A stretch of DNA of 64,000 nt from Paludisphaera rhizosphaerae (GTDB taxonomy: Bacteria > Planctomycetota > Planctomycetia > Isosphaerales > Isosphaeraceae), in contig NZ_JAALCR010000013.1 of NCBI RefSeq assembly GCF_011065895.1, forward strand, positions 124,001 to 188,000, given 5' to 3'. Position 1 is the stretch's first letter, and each line of letters opens with the position of its first letter. A model generated the notes under the pieces. It had not been told where the DNA came from. It saw only the letters and a list, made by a program, of their open reading frames with translations, and did not search any database. Below, one piece after another: positions 17,558-26,702 of this stretch. The position numbers and the translations under genes are program-made.

Positions 17558-19861
17558 TCAAGGCGAGGGCATCGGGGCGAACGGCATGTCGGGGATCGGA
17601 GGGAGGCCTCCCTCGGCTCCCAGGATCATCGCCTCCCAGACGGGGCCGACGAGCAGGAAGGCTGGGCCCGCTCTCCCGTCGCTGGTCGCGGCGCAGACCC
17701 AGTTGTCGAGGAACTTCGACCCGATCCGCAGCTTGACGGGGGGCGTCGAGCCTTCCAACTCGGCCGTGATCGTCAGGCGAGGTCGATCGAGCCCTGCGCC
17801 GGGAGGGTAAGCGCCCTCGTACTGGAGATAGCGTTGAGTGCGAAGATCCGAGAGTCCGGCGACCAGGCTGTCGAACCGCGAAAGGTCGACGCCCTGCGTC
17901 GGGGTGCCGGCTTCCGGGCTCCAGGCGACGGTTCCGGCGCCGGCTCGCATCCGCCTTGTATAGGCCAGAGTCCTCGTCTCGGTTTCCAGCACGAGCCGCC
18001 GGACCGACTGAGGCCGGAATGACAGGACTCGGGTATCGTGGAACTCAGCCGTGAAGGGGATCAGACTCTCCGCGTTGATCGAAAAGTCGACGGGGAAATC
18101 CGAGAGCGAGCCGTAGTACTTCGTGGAATCCCCTTTGACGGGCGAGCCGATTTTCAGGGTGTGGGTTGTGGTCTGGCCGTTCGCGGCCGACGTTGCCCAG
18201 CGAACTTCCATGGCCGGCTTCCGCAGACCATAACGGTCCTCGTCGCCCGCGTCGGGCGTCGGCAGGTATTCCGACACCTGAAGATCCGCCAGTCGCGCCA
18301 GAGCCGCCGTGACCGCCTGCATGTCGGCGCCGGCCGCAACGGGTTCGGTCATTCGCCATGCGTTGGGCGTATCGCGCGCCGGGGAAGGCGAGAGATCGGT
18401 CGTTCGACCAGGCCGGACGATCGTCAATCGCACCACGTTCGAGGGCTGAACGGCGGGGAGGTTGCGGTCTCGGAAGGCGAACGCGTTTGAGGGGAGGGCG
18501 GACAGAAAGACGTCCGGAAGCGCCAGGATTGCCTTATCGCCGTCGACCTGGCCGAAGACGACCTTTCGCAGGATGTCGTGCCGACCCAGCGCGAGTGAGA
18601 AGGAGGGCTTATCCGTCGCTTTCCCGTCCGATGCGACCGTCCAGATTTTCAGCCGTCGCAAAGGGGGATCGAGCTTGGGGTCGGGGACCGCTCCGGGCTC
18701 GAAAAACTCGGAGCTTTGAAGATCCGCGACGGCCTTCAACAGCGCTTCGACACGTTCCCGGTCGGCGCGAGCCTCCGTCGGAGCGGAGGCAGACCAGCCC
18801 TGACGATCCCGCTCCAGTCGGAATGGGCCGCCGGGGCTCTCGATCTCGATCCGACGAACGGCCGCGGGTGCAACCTGGGCCACGAATCGGTTCCGCATGG
18901 CCTTCAGATCAGCCGGCAGTTTCGCCACGAAAGCCGAATCGACGGAAAGCACGTCGTCGCGACCGCCGATCCGGAGATAGACGCGGTCCTTTTGTTGGGG
19001 GACCGTCGCTCCAACCATCAAGACGAGGGGGGGAACTCCGGCAGCGAAGGGCTTCAACTCGATCGTCGCGGCTGGCGGATCGAGGCCGTAGTCGACGAAA
19101 TCGTGGACGTGGTCGGCGACGAATCCTCCCGCCTTGGGATCGACCTGGAGCGTGCTCAGCGAAGCGACCACCCGCTCGACGGCTGACGCGTCGGCAGGGA
19201 AATCGACGGGCGTCGTGATCCGCCAGGTCCCTCCGTCACGCCGCTCGGCCGTCACGTCGAGGTCCGGGCGACGCACGCTCACGGCGGCGAATGGCGCAGT
19301 CCAGGACGGGACGACGGCCGTTTCACGCCACTCGACGAGCGGCCTGTCGACGATCGCCAACACTCGACGCGGCACGACCATGATCTCTGCGTTCCCGCCG
19401 GCGCGAACGAATCGCTCCTCGTGCGAGGGCCGGCCGAGTTCGAGGGTCGCGGCGGGGGCCTGTGAAGGGTCCGTCCATACCCGCACGACCGCTTCCGGAG
19501 GGGCCAGGCCGTATTCGGTCTCGGCGCCGTCCACTCGACCGGCTTCGGGGGACTTGCGGAGCCCGCGCAGGGTCGCCGCCAGGGCGTCAACTTCCTCGGG
19601 GGTTGCATCGACGTCGAGAGGCTCGGTCAGCCGCCAGCCTCGCGCGCCTCGACGGTCGAAGACGAGTCGTTCACCCCCGTGTGCGATCTCGATGCGGCGA
19701 ACGTCGCCGGGGCGGACGTCGAGCAACTCGGGAAGGACTCGGTCGCGACGACGGTCCCGCTCGGCCTCCGTCAGCAGGCCGGAGCGCTCCAGGCCCCACA
19801 GGCCGACCAGGGTCGCGAAGAACAGGCCGAGCAGGACGTAGGTCGATCGTTCTCTTCTCAT
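17558..19861 (-). CDS. DUF4340 domain protein of a Gld-like ABC system
   Basis: The 767-residue protein has one N-terminal membrane segment (S-T-Y-V-L-L-G-L-F-F-A-T-L-V-G-L-W) and then a long extracytoplasmic part made of at least three DUF4340-like beta-rich repeats, recognisable by the recurring R-R-I-E-I/R-L-x-L-E strand, the W-R-x-T-x-P strand and an A-L-x-x-L-x-x-L-x-x-x-E helix. It is the fourth gene of the ATPase-permease-GldG-DUF4340 series, 15 bases after GldG. In this arrangement the protein probably sits next to GldG at the membrane; no reaction is known. Confidence 0.8.
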   Translation of the reverse strand: MRRERSTYVLLGLFFATLVGLWGLERSGLLTEAERDRRRDRVLPELLDVRPGDVRRIEIAHGGERLVFDRRGARGWRLTEPLDVDATPEEVDALAATLRGLRKSPEAGRVDGAETEYGLAPPEAVVRVWTDPSQAPAATLELGRPSHEERFVRAGGNAEIMVVPRRVLAIVDRPLVEWRETAVVPSWTAPFAAVSVRRPDLDVTAERRDGGTWRITTPVDFPADASAVERVVASLSTLQVDPKAGGFVADHVHDFVDYGLDPPAATIELKPFAAGVPPLVLMVGATVPQQKDRVYLRIGGRDDVLSVDSAFVAKLPADLKAMRNRFVAQVAPAAVRRIEIESPGGPFRLERDRQGWSASAPTEARADRERVEALLKAVADLQSSEFFEPGAVPDPKLDPPLRRLKIWTVASDGKATDKPSFSLALGRHDILRKVVFGQVDGDKAILALPDVFLSALPSNAFAFRDRNLPAVQPSNVVRLTIVRPGRTTDLSPSPARDTPNAWRMTEPVAAGADMQAVTAALARLADLQVSEYLPTPDAGDEDRYGLRKPAMEVRWATSAANGQTTTHTLKIGSPVKGDSTKYYGSLSDFPVDFSINAESLIPFTAEFHDTRVLSFRPQSVRRLVLETETRTLAYTRRMRAGAGTVAWSPEAGTPTQGVDLSRFDSLVAGLSDLRTQRYLQYEGAYPPGAGLDRPRLTITAELEGSTPPVKLRIGSKFLDNWVCAATSDGRAGPAFLLVGPVWEAMILGAEGGLPPIPDMPFAPMPSP

Positions 19862-19876
19862 GGCTCCCTGCTCGTC

Positions 19877-21709
19877 TCAGTCGCGACGAATGGCGTAGAC
19901 GAAAGCGCCGAGGGCGACGATCGCGGCCGCGGCGACGACCGTGGGCGCCATGATGAGCCGCCAACGAAGCCCAGGATCGGCGGTCAGCGTCAGGGCCTCG
20001 TGAAGCTGCGCCGGAACCCCGACGGAGTCCTCGCGCCCGCGCAGCCAACTGGTTGCGTTCATCAGGAAATCGAGGTTGGTCGCCTCGATCGAGTCGACCG
20101 CGTCGTCCCCCGCGGCGCGGCTGGAGATCAGCACGAGCCGAGGCTTGAACGCCCGAGGGTCCGAAGCCGACGTTCGCTCGGAGACGGCGGCGGCGACGAT
20201 GATCGGTCCTGCGGTTTCCTTGGGATCGCGCGTCACTTTGGGATCGCTGGGCGTGGATTCGATCCAGGAACCGGGCGCGCTGCGGACGACCGGCGTGGGG
20301 AGCATGATGGGGTTCGCAGCCGACGGGTCCTCGGCTGACGCTCCCTTCGTCCCCACGAGATGGATCGGCGAAGCGTCGATGATCAGCATGGCTCGATCGC
20401 CGCTCAGGCCGGTGTTCACGGGATGAACGAGGCTGCTTTCCAGCGGGCAAAAGATGGAGGCGATCCGGCCGTTCAGGTTCAGTCGCGGGTCGACGACCAC
20501 CCCCGGACCGATCTCCAGATTGAACGACTTCAAGAAGCCTTCCAGCCCGGTCGTTTCCCCCCCGAGGCAGAGGAGGACGGGCTTGCCGCGATCGACGTAA
20601 GCCCGGAGTTGGGATGCCTCCTGCTCCTTGAACGCCTCCTTGGGGCCGGCGACGATCAAGAGTTCCACGTCGTCGGGAACCGCTCCTTCCAGCAAGTTCA
20701 CCACGACCGGCTCACAGCCGGCGGCGTGTAGTCTCGACCGCCAGCGCGCGACGCCCGTGCCGTCGACGGTCAGACGCTGCGAGGTCGGTTCGCCGTGCCC
20801 CGTCGTGAAGCCGACTCGAGAGGTCTTGTTCTCCCGAAGGCGGATCAAGGCCGAGGTGACCAGGTCTTCGCCCTTGAAGGCCGACTCGAATCGGCCCGAG
20901 CCCGCCCCGCGAGGGTCTGGCAGGCGCTCGAACATCTCATTATTGCCGACCGCGATGAAACGAGAGTCCTCGCCCGTCCCGTACTCGATCAGGACGCCGC
21001 CCCCCTGCATGACGGCCAACTCGGGAGCCCGTCGAGCCAGTTCGTCGAGGCGGCCGAGTTCGACGTGCCGGTCGAGCCGCTCCACCTGGATCAGGTCTGG
21101 ACGTGCAGCGCGGTAGAGGTCCACCAACTCTGACACCCGGTCGAGTTGCCGCATCGCCAGGGCGCTGCGGCCGTGGACCAGATGGAAGAGGACGGGCTTG
21201 TCCAGGGAATCGACCTGGTTGCGGCTCAGCGAGGAAAGCGAATACGTATGTTCGCGCGTGACGTCGATGACGTGACCGCCGTACCGGAAGGCCGCCACGT
21301 TGACCACGATCAGAATCCCAGCCAGGAGTGACGCGTTCAGCCCCGCTCGCGAAAACGCGACCGTCCGCCGCAGGGCCGGGCTGGAATGGCGATAGCGGTC
21401 GTTGACCGCGATCAGCGTGAGGACCAGGCCGAAGCCAAGCGCGAAAGCGGGGAGCGACCAGAGAAGGCTCCGAGAAACCGCCAGCCACGCGCCTGTCGCG
21501 ATCAGAAAGAGACCCGCCGCGATCCCGGCGATGACGCGATCGCGGTAAGACGAGGGGGGCGCCTCCAGGTCGTCTTCGCCCCCCGTCGGCGATCCCGGAG
21601 GCGAAAAACGCAGAATCCAGTAAAGGACGAGAAGTCCGATCGCGGCGGCGACGACCGCCCAGAGTTCGGCTCGACCCAGGAGCGACCAGACTTGGGAAGA
21701 CGTCGTCAC
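19877..21709 (-). CDS. GldG-family ABC transporter auxiliary protein
   Basis: The GTG start at 21709 (preceded by GGGAG) is preferred over the longer frame to 21778, which overlaps the permease gene. The product has four N-terminal hydrophobic segments, an extracytoplasmic domain of the IFT52/GldG type (R-E-H-T-Y-S-L-S, then V-G-F-T-T-G-H-G-E, then the L-L-I-V-A-G-P-K-E-A strand), and a final C-terminal membrane helix. It probably acts with the preceding permease and ATPase. GldG is needed for gliding in Bacteroidetes, but in planctomycetes this cluster is common and its substrate is unknown. Confidence 0.8.
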   Translation of the reverse strand: MTTSSQVWSLLGRAELWAVVAAAIGLLVLYWILRFSPPGSPTGGEDDLEAPPSSYRDRVIAGIAAGLFLIATGAWLAVSRSLLWSLPAFALGFGLVLTLIAVNDRYRHSSPALRRTVAFSRAGLNASLLAGILIVVNVAAFRYGGHVIDVTREHTYSLSSLSRNQVDSLDKPVLFHLVHGRSALAMRQLDRVSELVDLYRAARPDLIQVERLDRHVELGRLDELARRAPELAVMQGGGVLIEYGTGEDSRFIAVGNNEMFERLPDPRGAGSGRFESAFKGEDLVTSALIRLRENKTSRVGFTTGHGEPTSQRLTVDGTGVARWRSRLHAAGCEPVVVNLLEGAVPDDVELLIVAGPKEAFKEQEASQLRAYVDRGKPVLLCLGGETTGLEGFLKSFNLEIGPGVVVDPRLNLNGRIASIFCPLESSLVHPVNTGLSGDRAMLIIDASPIHLVGTKGASAEDPSAANPIMLPTPVVRSAPGSWIESTPSDPKVTRDPKETAGPIIVAAAVSERTSASDPRAFKPRLVLISSRAAGDDAVDSIEATNLDFLMNATSWLRGREDSVGVPAQLHEALTLTADPGLRWRLIMAPTVVAAAAIVALGAFVYAIRRD

Positions 21710-21737
21710 GAGGCGGCTCCCGACGAAACGGATCGAA

Positions 21738-22505
21738 TCAGCATCCCCGCCGCGCGGCGAGCAGACTCGTCGTCGCATACAGCACGAAGGTGCAGACCGA
21801 GAGATGCAGGGCGACCGTCCGCAGGTCGATCCGCCCCAACGCGAAGTCGTGGATCTGATTCAAAATCGCAACGTGCCTGGCCACGTCCGCCCAGCCGTTC
21901 CAGCGCCGTTCGGCGAGGAAAAAGAGGAGCAGAAGCGACGTCACCACCAGGACGAAGAGGGTCACGAACGTCCAAACCGCGGCCACAAGCTGGTTACGCG
22001 TCAACGAACTGAAGAACAGCCCGATCGCGATGAACATCATCCCCATACTCGTCAGGCCGACGCCCAGACTGAGGAGCGGACCGACGTCGAACTGATACTT
22101 CCCCTGGTAGTACAGAAACGGAAGATACAGCGCGAACGGGAGCAGCAGAACGAGATACATCGCCACCCCGGCAAGCCACTTCGAGACGACGATCTCCCCC
22201 TCGGTGATCGGCAGCGTGGCCAGCGTCTCGATCGTCCCCGACCGAGTCTCCTCGGCGAGCAGACGCATCGTCAAAAGGGGGACCGCCGCCAGAATGGCGA
22301 ACCAGAAGGGCGTGCTCCCGGAGATGTAGGTCGTCATCGGATCGCGCAGATTCGAGAACTCGACCTGCGGACGCGCGAGTGATTCAACAAGCTCCCAGAA
22401 GTTCAAAAAAGCAACGACCTGAAATCCGAGGAGGACCAAATAGGCGGTCGGGCTCAGGAAGTACGCGGCCAGTTCACGGGCGAAGAGGGTGGGGACGTGG
22501 CGCAT
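21738..22505 (-). CDS. ABC-2 type transporter permease (GldF/NosY-like)
   Basis: The 255-residue protein has six predicted membrane helices, opening with L-F-A-R-E-L-A-A-Y-F-L-S-P-T-A-Y, the usual ABC-2 permease start. The conserved E-E-T-R-S-G-T-I-E-T-L-A-T-L-P-I-T coupling helix lies at residues 85-101. It follows the ATPase gene by five bases and precedes GldG by 28 bases. Probable exporter membrane subunit. Confidence 0.88.
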   Translation of the reverse strand: MRHVPTLFARELAAYFLSPTAYLVLLGFQVVAFLNFWELVESLARPQVEFSNLRDPMTTYISGSTPFWFAILAAVPLLTMRLLAEETRSGTIETLATLPITEGEIVVSKWLAGVAMYLVLLLPFALYLPFLYYQGKYQFDVGPLLSLGVGLTSMGMMFIAIGLFFSSLTRNQLVAAVWTFVTLFVLVVTSLLLLFFLAERRWNGWADVARHVAILNQIHDFALGRIDLRTVALHLSVCTFVLYATTSLLAARRGC

Positions 22506-22510
22506 GAAAC

Positions 22511-23461
22511 TCAGCCGGCCTCCCTATCCGAAACCGCGAAACTCGTTCGAGTGACCGCCTCGACGAACCGTTCTTCCAGGGAGCGGCGGCGAGCCTCCAG
22601 AGCTCGGAGCGGCCAACCGCTAGCGACGAGCTTCGCGGCGATCATTTCACGAGGGTCGTCGCCTGGCTTCGGAGAGAGGTCCAGGGTGACGATCCCGTCG
22701 GAGTCGCTTTCGATCCGGACGGACGCGACGCCGGGAACGGTCGCGAGCGCCTTGCGGATCAGGTCGGCGGGTCCTCGGGCTTCCACCCGCAGAGCGTCTC
22801 CGCCCCTTAGCTCGGAAAGTCGTCCGTCCAGGGCGATCCGCCCCCTGGCGATGATGACGACCCGATCGCAGACCGCCTCGACCTCGGACATGATGTGCGT
22901 CGAGAGCAGGACGGTATGACGTTCGGCCAACTCGCGAATCAGGGCCCGGACCTCGCGGACCTGGATCGGGTCCATCCCGGCGGTGGGTTCGTCGAGGATC
23001 AACACCGGCGGAGAATGCACGATCGCGTCGGCCAGGCCCACTCGTTGGCGGAAGCCTCGGGAAAGCTTGCCGATCGGGCGACGCTCCACCTCGCCGAGCC
23101 CGCAGCGGGCGATCGCCGAGGAGACCGCCCGTCGCCGCTCGGATCGAGGCACGTCCTTCAGCTTGGCGCGGAAGGTCAGGAGTTCTCGGACCCGCATCTC
23201 GGGGTAGAGCGGGACGTTCTCCGGCAGATAGCCGATGGAACGCCTGACCGCCAGCGGCTCGTCAAGGACGTCATGACCACCGACCGCGGCTCGACCGCTG
23301 GTCGGAGCGAGGAAGGTGGTCAGGATCCGCATCGTCGTCGTCTTGCCGGCACCGTTCGGCCCCAGAAGGCCGGCGATTTCCCCGCGTCCCAGGGCGAACG
23401 AGACCTGATCTAGCGCCCGGAGGGCGCCGTAGCTCTTCGAAAGCCGCTGAACCTCGATCAT
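22511..23461 (-). CDS. ABC transporter ATP-binding protein (GldA-like)
   Basis: The 316-residue ATPase has Walker A G-P-N-G-A-G-K-T-T-T (residues 35-44), signature L-S-R-G-F-R-Q-R-V (about 135), Walker B L-I-L-D-E-P-T-A-G-M-D and the switch histidine in S-T-H. About 90 extra C-terminal residues with V-R-I-E-S-D-S-D-G-I-V-T-L follow, as in the NatA/CcmA-like exporters. First gene of the Gld-like group. Confidence 0.92.
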   Translation of the reverse strand: MIEVQRLSKSYGALRALDQVSFALGRGEIAGLLGPNGAGKTTTMRILTTFLAPTSGRAAVGGHDVLDEPLAVRRSIGYLPENVPLYPEMRVRELLTFRAKLKDVPRSERRRAVSSAIARCGLGEVERRPIGKLSRGFRQRVGLADAIVHSPPVLILDEPTAGMDPIQVREVRALIRELAERHTVLLSTHIMSEVEAVCDRVVIIARGRIALDGRLSELRGGDALRVEARGPADLIRKALATVPGVASVRIESDSDGIVTLDLSPKPGDDPREMIAAKLVASGWPLRALEARRRSLEERFVEAVTRTSFAVSDREAG

Positions 23462-23481
23462 CGGCCGCCTCGCCCCTTCGC

Positions 23482-24258
23482 TCAGACTCGTCCGGCCAGC
23501 CGGCCCAACCCCAGGCGGAAGATGATCCAGAGTGCCATGGCGGCTTCCCGCGAGTTGATCTTGGAGATCCCCGCCCGGCGATTCTCAAACAGGATCGGCG
23601 TCTCGCCGAACTTGCAGCCGACCTGCTTGCACCAGAAGAGGATCTCCTCCATGAAGGAGTAGCCTCGCGACCGGATCTTCTTCAGATCCATCTGGGCCAG
23701 TTTGGAGACGCGGTAGCAACGGTACGAGCCGCTGTTGTCACGCGTCCGCAGGCCGAGGAACGTACGGGCGTACATGTTGATGCCCGTGCTCATGAACTTC
23801 CGCTTGAGGTTGAACTCCCCTTCGACGCCCCCACCGGGGATGTATCGGGACCCGATCATCACGTCGTTGTTCGCCATCCCCGCCAGCAGCGAGGGGATGA
23901 AGCGAGGGGGGTGGCTGAAGTCGGCGTCCATGTTCAGCAGGAAGTCGAAGTCGTTCTTGATCGCGAATTCGAACGCCCCGAGGATCGCCGTACCCAGGCC
24001 GAGCTTCCCCCTGCGGTGGATGACGTGGATGTTCTTGAGCCGCTCCGCGAGGTGGTCGGCGATCTCGCCGGTGCCATCGGGGGAGTTGTCGTCCGTGACG
24101 AGGATGGCCGCATCGGGCGCATAGAACCGGATCGAGTCGATCAGCGGCTCGAGGTTTTCGGCTTCGTTGTACGTCGCCAGAGAGACGAGGACGCGAGGCG
24201 GTCCTCCCGGCCGGGCTTCAATGTTGTTGCTCACGACGCTTGGATCTCCGAACCCCAA
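23482..24258 (-). CDS. Polyprenol-phosphate mannosyltransferase-like GT2 enzyme
   Basis: The product is a GT-A glycosyltransferase with A-T-Y-N-E-A-E-N-L near residue 29, D-D-N-S-P-D-G-T-G, the metal-binding D-A-D-F-S-H-P (about 112-118), G-S-R-Y-I-P-G-G and a C-terminal R-x-x-G-x-S-K. This fits Dpm1-like enzymes that load mannose or glucose onto polyprenyl phosphate. There is no clear C-terminal membrane anchor. Two starts are possible: TTG at 24258 with GGAGG close by, or GTG at 24234 with GGAG at longer spacing. It precedes the ATPase gene by 20 bases and may share its transcript. Confidence 0.85.
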   Translation of the reverse strand: MGFGDPSVVSNNIEARPGGPPRVLVSLATYNEAENLEPLIDSIRFYAPDAAILVTDDNSPDGTGEIADHLAERLKNIHVIHRRGKLGLGTAILGAFEFAIKNDFDFLLNMDADFSHPPRFIPSLLAGMANNDVMIGSRYIPGGGVEGEFNLKRKFMSTGINMYARTFLGLRTRDNSGSYRCYRVSKLAQMDLKKIRSRGYSFMEEILFWCKQVGCKFGETPILFENRRAGISKINSREAAMALWIIFRLGLGRLAGRV

Positions 24259-24421
24259 AAGGCCTCCATTCCTTGGCGCCCCTACTGGGCCGAATGCTCA
24301 GTATGCCCGATCACGGCCTATCGCGAAAGATCGATGCGCCGTGTTCTCCAAGAGCGACGTCGACGACCGGAATCCAAGCAGCGGTGGAAGTTGCGGCCGG
24401 CGGCGTAAATTCTCGGCTGGG

Positions 24422-25444
24422 TCAACGCTCAGCTCCACGGACAAGCCAGACCAGGACGATCGACGGCCGATCTTCGGACCGGGGCGCGACTTCGGCGGAG
24501 GCGGCGGGAGTTGAAGGAGAAGCCCCCTCCGTCCGTCCGCTGCCGCTTTGAGAAATCGCGGAGTGGTCGACGACCGCGGCGCTCTGAAGAGCCATCCGAT
24601 TCTGCGGGAAGAGCACTTCACCCGCGGGATCGCCCTTGAGGGCGGTCACCTGGCTCATGCTCGCAAGTCTTGTCAGGTTCAGGTGATCGGCCTCAACCTC
24701 GTCGATCCGGCCGGTGAAAGCGCCGGACAACCGCCGCCGAAGGGTGGCCAACTCAGAAGGGTCGAGTTCGGCGGCGAAGACGGCCCCGGGTTGACCGGGA
24801 GCCTCCTCAGATGCAGGGACGTCGAGCCTGAAGAAGTTGCGATGAGACGAGATCTCCAGAAGCGCGGCGGTTTCGTTGGCGTCGATTGCATCGTCCAGGA
24901 CCGAGACGAGGAAAACGCGATGCGTCCCCGGCCGGCTCAGAATTTCCAACGCCGCGACCGCTCGATCCTCGACGACGGATTTCGGGGCGGCCGGAGCGGC
25001 GAGCGTCGCCGGCGGTCCCACTGGCCCGGGATCGACGGCCGTCTCGGCGGTGACGATCGTCGCCACAGGCTGCGAATCCACGGATGAATGCGTCAGTACG
25101 GGAGGCGGATTGACGTGGGTGTGGCGTGAGCGAGACGCCGTCGCCAATCCGAAGGCGATCGCCATCAACCCGGCGGCCGTCGCCGTCACGATCCAGGTCG
25201 TGCGAGTCGGCGCTGCGATCAAACGACGCCGGGGAGCGGCGATCCTCCCCAGAACGGCTCGCGAAACGTCGGGGCCCGCGGGGCGGGGCAGGGCCGCGAC
25301 GATATCGCGGACCACGGCGAGCGACCGAACTTCCTCGGCCAGGGACGCGTCGGCCGACAGGGCGTGCTCGACCGAAGCCCGCGCTTCAGGGGGAAGTTCG
25401 TCGTCGAGATAGGCCGACGCCAGAGATTCGAGTTCGTCGCTCAT
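24422..25444 (-). CDS. Anti-sigma factor (RseA-like), membrane-anchored
   Basis: The ATG at 25444 (M-S-D-E-L-E-S-L-A-S-A-Y-L-D-D-E-L) has AAGG six bases upstream. An overlapping GTG at 25507 would share four bases with the sigma-factor stop. The N-terminal 70 residues are the anti-sigma helical domain, ending in L-P-R-P; a single membrane helix follows (about 107-127), then a Ser/Pro/Thr-rich extracytoplasmic part with a beta-prone region. No zinc-binding H-x3-C-x2-C motif is present. Likely holds the neighbouring ECF sigma factor inactive until a surface signal arrives. Confidence 0.8.
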   Translation of the reverse strand: MSDELESLASAYLDDELPPEARASVEHALSADASLAEEVRSLAVVRDIVAALPRPAGPDVSRAVLGRIAAPRRRLIAAPTRTTWIVTATAAGLMAIAFGLATASRSRHTHVNPPPVLTHSSVDSQPVATIVTAETAVDPGPVGPPATLAAPAAPKSVVEDRAVAALEILSRPGTHRVFLVSVLDDAIDANETAALLEISSHRNFFRLDVPASEEAPGQPGAVFAAELDPSELATLRRRLSGAFTGRIDEVEADHLNLTRLASMSQVTALKGDPAGEVLFPQNRMALQSAAVVDHSAISQSGSGRTEGASPSTPAASAEVAPRSEDRPSIVLVWLVRGAER

Positions 25445-25503
25445 GGTCGCCTTCGGTGTCGCCGGTGTTTTGCGGAAAATCCGCCCACTCTTGGAGTTAC
25501 GAG

Positions 25504-26127
25504 TCACGACAAGGCCCGCTCGACGTCGGGAAAGATTGGTGGGGACGCCTCCTCTTCCACGAGGGGGAGAAGGCGCCTTCGGAGTTGATGGCGAGCCCGG
25601 TGCAGCCGACTCCTGACCGTTCCCACCGGGATCCCCAGCAGCTCCGCGATCTCCTCGTAACGCCGCCCTTCAAAGTCTTTGAGAATTACCACCGCTCGAT
25701 GATCGGGATCCAGGGCTCCAAGCGCCGCCTCGACGACCGCTTCACGCTCGGCGCGTTCCAGGGAGTAGGAAGGGACGCTCGCGGGCGACTCGTCGGCTGG
25801 TTCGAATGGCGTTTGCTCGGAACGGGCGGCCGGGAAGCGAAGCAGCCTGCGCAGCCGTCGCTTCCGCAGCCGGCTCATCGCCAGGTTCAAGGCGATGCGG
25901 TAGATCCAGGTATAGAAAGAACTCCCCCCCTGATACTGGTCGAGCTTTTCATAACCGCGAACGAAAGCGTCCTGAAGCACGTCCTGGGCGTCCTCGGGCG
26001 AGCCGAGCAGCCGGACCACCATGGGGTAGAGCCGGTCCTGACAGCGTTCGACCAGCTCGCCATAGGCCTCAGGGCGGCCGGCGCGACAGGCTTGCACCAG
26101 ACTCATGTCGTCCAGATCTTGAGCCAT
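25504..26127 (-). CDS. ECF RNA polymerase sigma factor
   Basis: The start at 26127 (M-A-Q-D-L-D-D-M-S-L) has AAGGA five bases upstream; two further in-frame starts lie at 26133 and 26166. The protein has the sigma-70 region 2 segment D-A-Q-D-V-L-Q-D-A-F-V-R-G-Y (about 48-61) and W-I-Y-R-I-A-L-N (about 75-82), a linker, then region 4 with the helix-turn-helix Y-E-E-I-A-E-L-L-G-I-P-V-G-T-V-R-S-R-L-H-R-A-R near the C-terminus. Its stop overlaps the longest anti-sigma frame. Regulon unknown; no matching promoter was identified upstream. Confidence 0.93.
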   Translation of the reverse strand: MAQDLDDMSLVQACRAGRPEAYGELVERCQDRLYPMVVRLLGSPEDAQDVLQDAFVRGYEKLDQYQGGSSFYTWIYRIALNLAMSRLRKRRLRRLLRFPAARSEQTPFEPADESPASVPSYSLERAEREAVVEAALGALDPDHRAVVILKDFEGRRYEEIAELLGIPVGTVRSRLHRARHQLRRRLLPLVEEEASPPIFPDVERALS

Positions 26128-26702
26128 TTGCATCCTTAGACGCTGCGCCCGCGGTTTTGGTTCCAATCTCGCTCCGGCCGATCAGTTCCCCCTCGTCCTC
26201 CAATTATCCGCTCCGTCGCCCGCTTCGGGAATCCCAGGGCGCTCGACGCGCGTCCTCAATCGGGTCGGAGGGACGGGGAGGGGGACCGAAACGATCCATA
26301 TCCACCCCTTTCGTCGTCTGAGGCGCGCCCTCGCCGAAGTCGGCGGAGCGGGGCGAGGTTGTTTACAACCGCACATCAACCGACATGTAGCATTCATTAT
26401 GATTTAAGGGTTTCGGAGACTGCGAGAAGTCGTTCATGTAAGCACGGATCGACAAAACGCAGTGCTTTCTTGTTAATCACTCCGGCTTTGCTAGACTGTC
26501 CCCGCCAACCTGTCATCAAATGCAACTTCAATTGTGTCTACATGCATGAAGCGGGTCCCGAGTCGACCGCGACGGTCTTTGTGCGCGCTCACTGAGCGGC
26601 AGTGACCCTCGACGGCAGAGGGGCTTCACGCGCTTCGAGATCCCCCTCGAAGCTCTCTACGACGAACCGCACCCTGCTCCAGCTCCAAGTGGAGGATATG
26701 GA
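26128..26702. other. Divergent promoter region, AT-rich toward the 3' side
   Basis: This stretch lies between the sigma gene (minus) and the large modular protein gene (plus). From about 26360 to 26560 the sequence is clearly richer in A and T than its surroundings, which marks a regulatory zone. No gene was supported; the short plus-strand frame at 26359-26595 has no ribosome site and no known homology. The only site called is the -35/-10 pair listed separately. Confidence 0.6.
26470..26497 (+). promoter_or_regulatory. Candidate promoter for the modular protein gene
   Basis: TTGTTA at 26470-26475 and TAGACT at 26492-26497 are separated by 16 bases in the AT-rich zone. The -35 box matches five of six positions of a TTGACA-like consensus in the T-T-G half and the terminal A, the -10 box is weaker. 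The leader to the ATG would be about 200 bases, with GGAGG just before the start codon. The GCTAGACT hexamer neighbourhood recurs at 35485 and, as ACTAGACT, at 62001. Confidence 0.35.

Noticed and set aside
26359-26595. 78-codon plus-strand frame in the AT-rich promoter zone
   Set aside because: No ribosome site, no homology, lies over the likely promoter.
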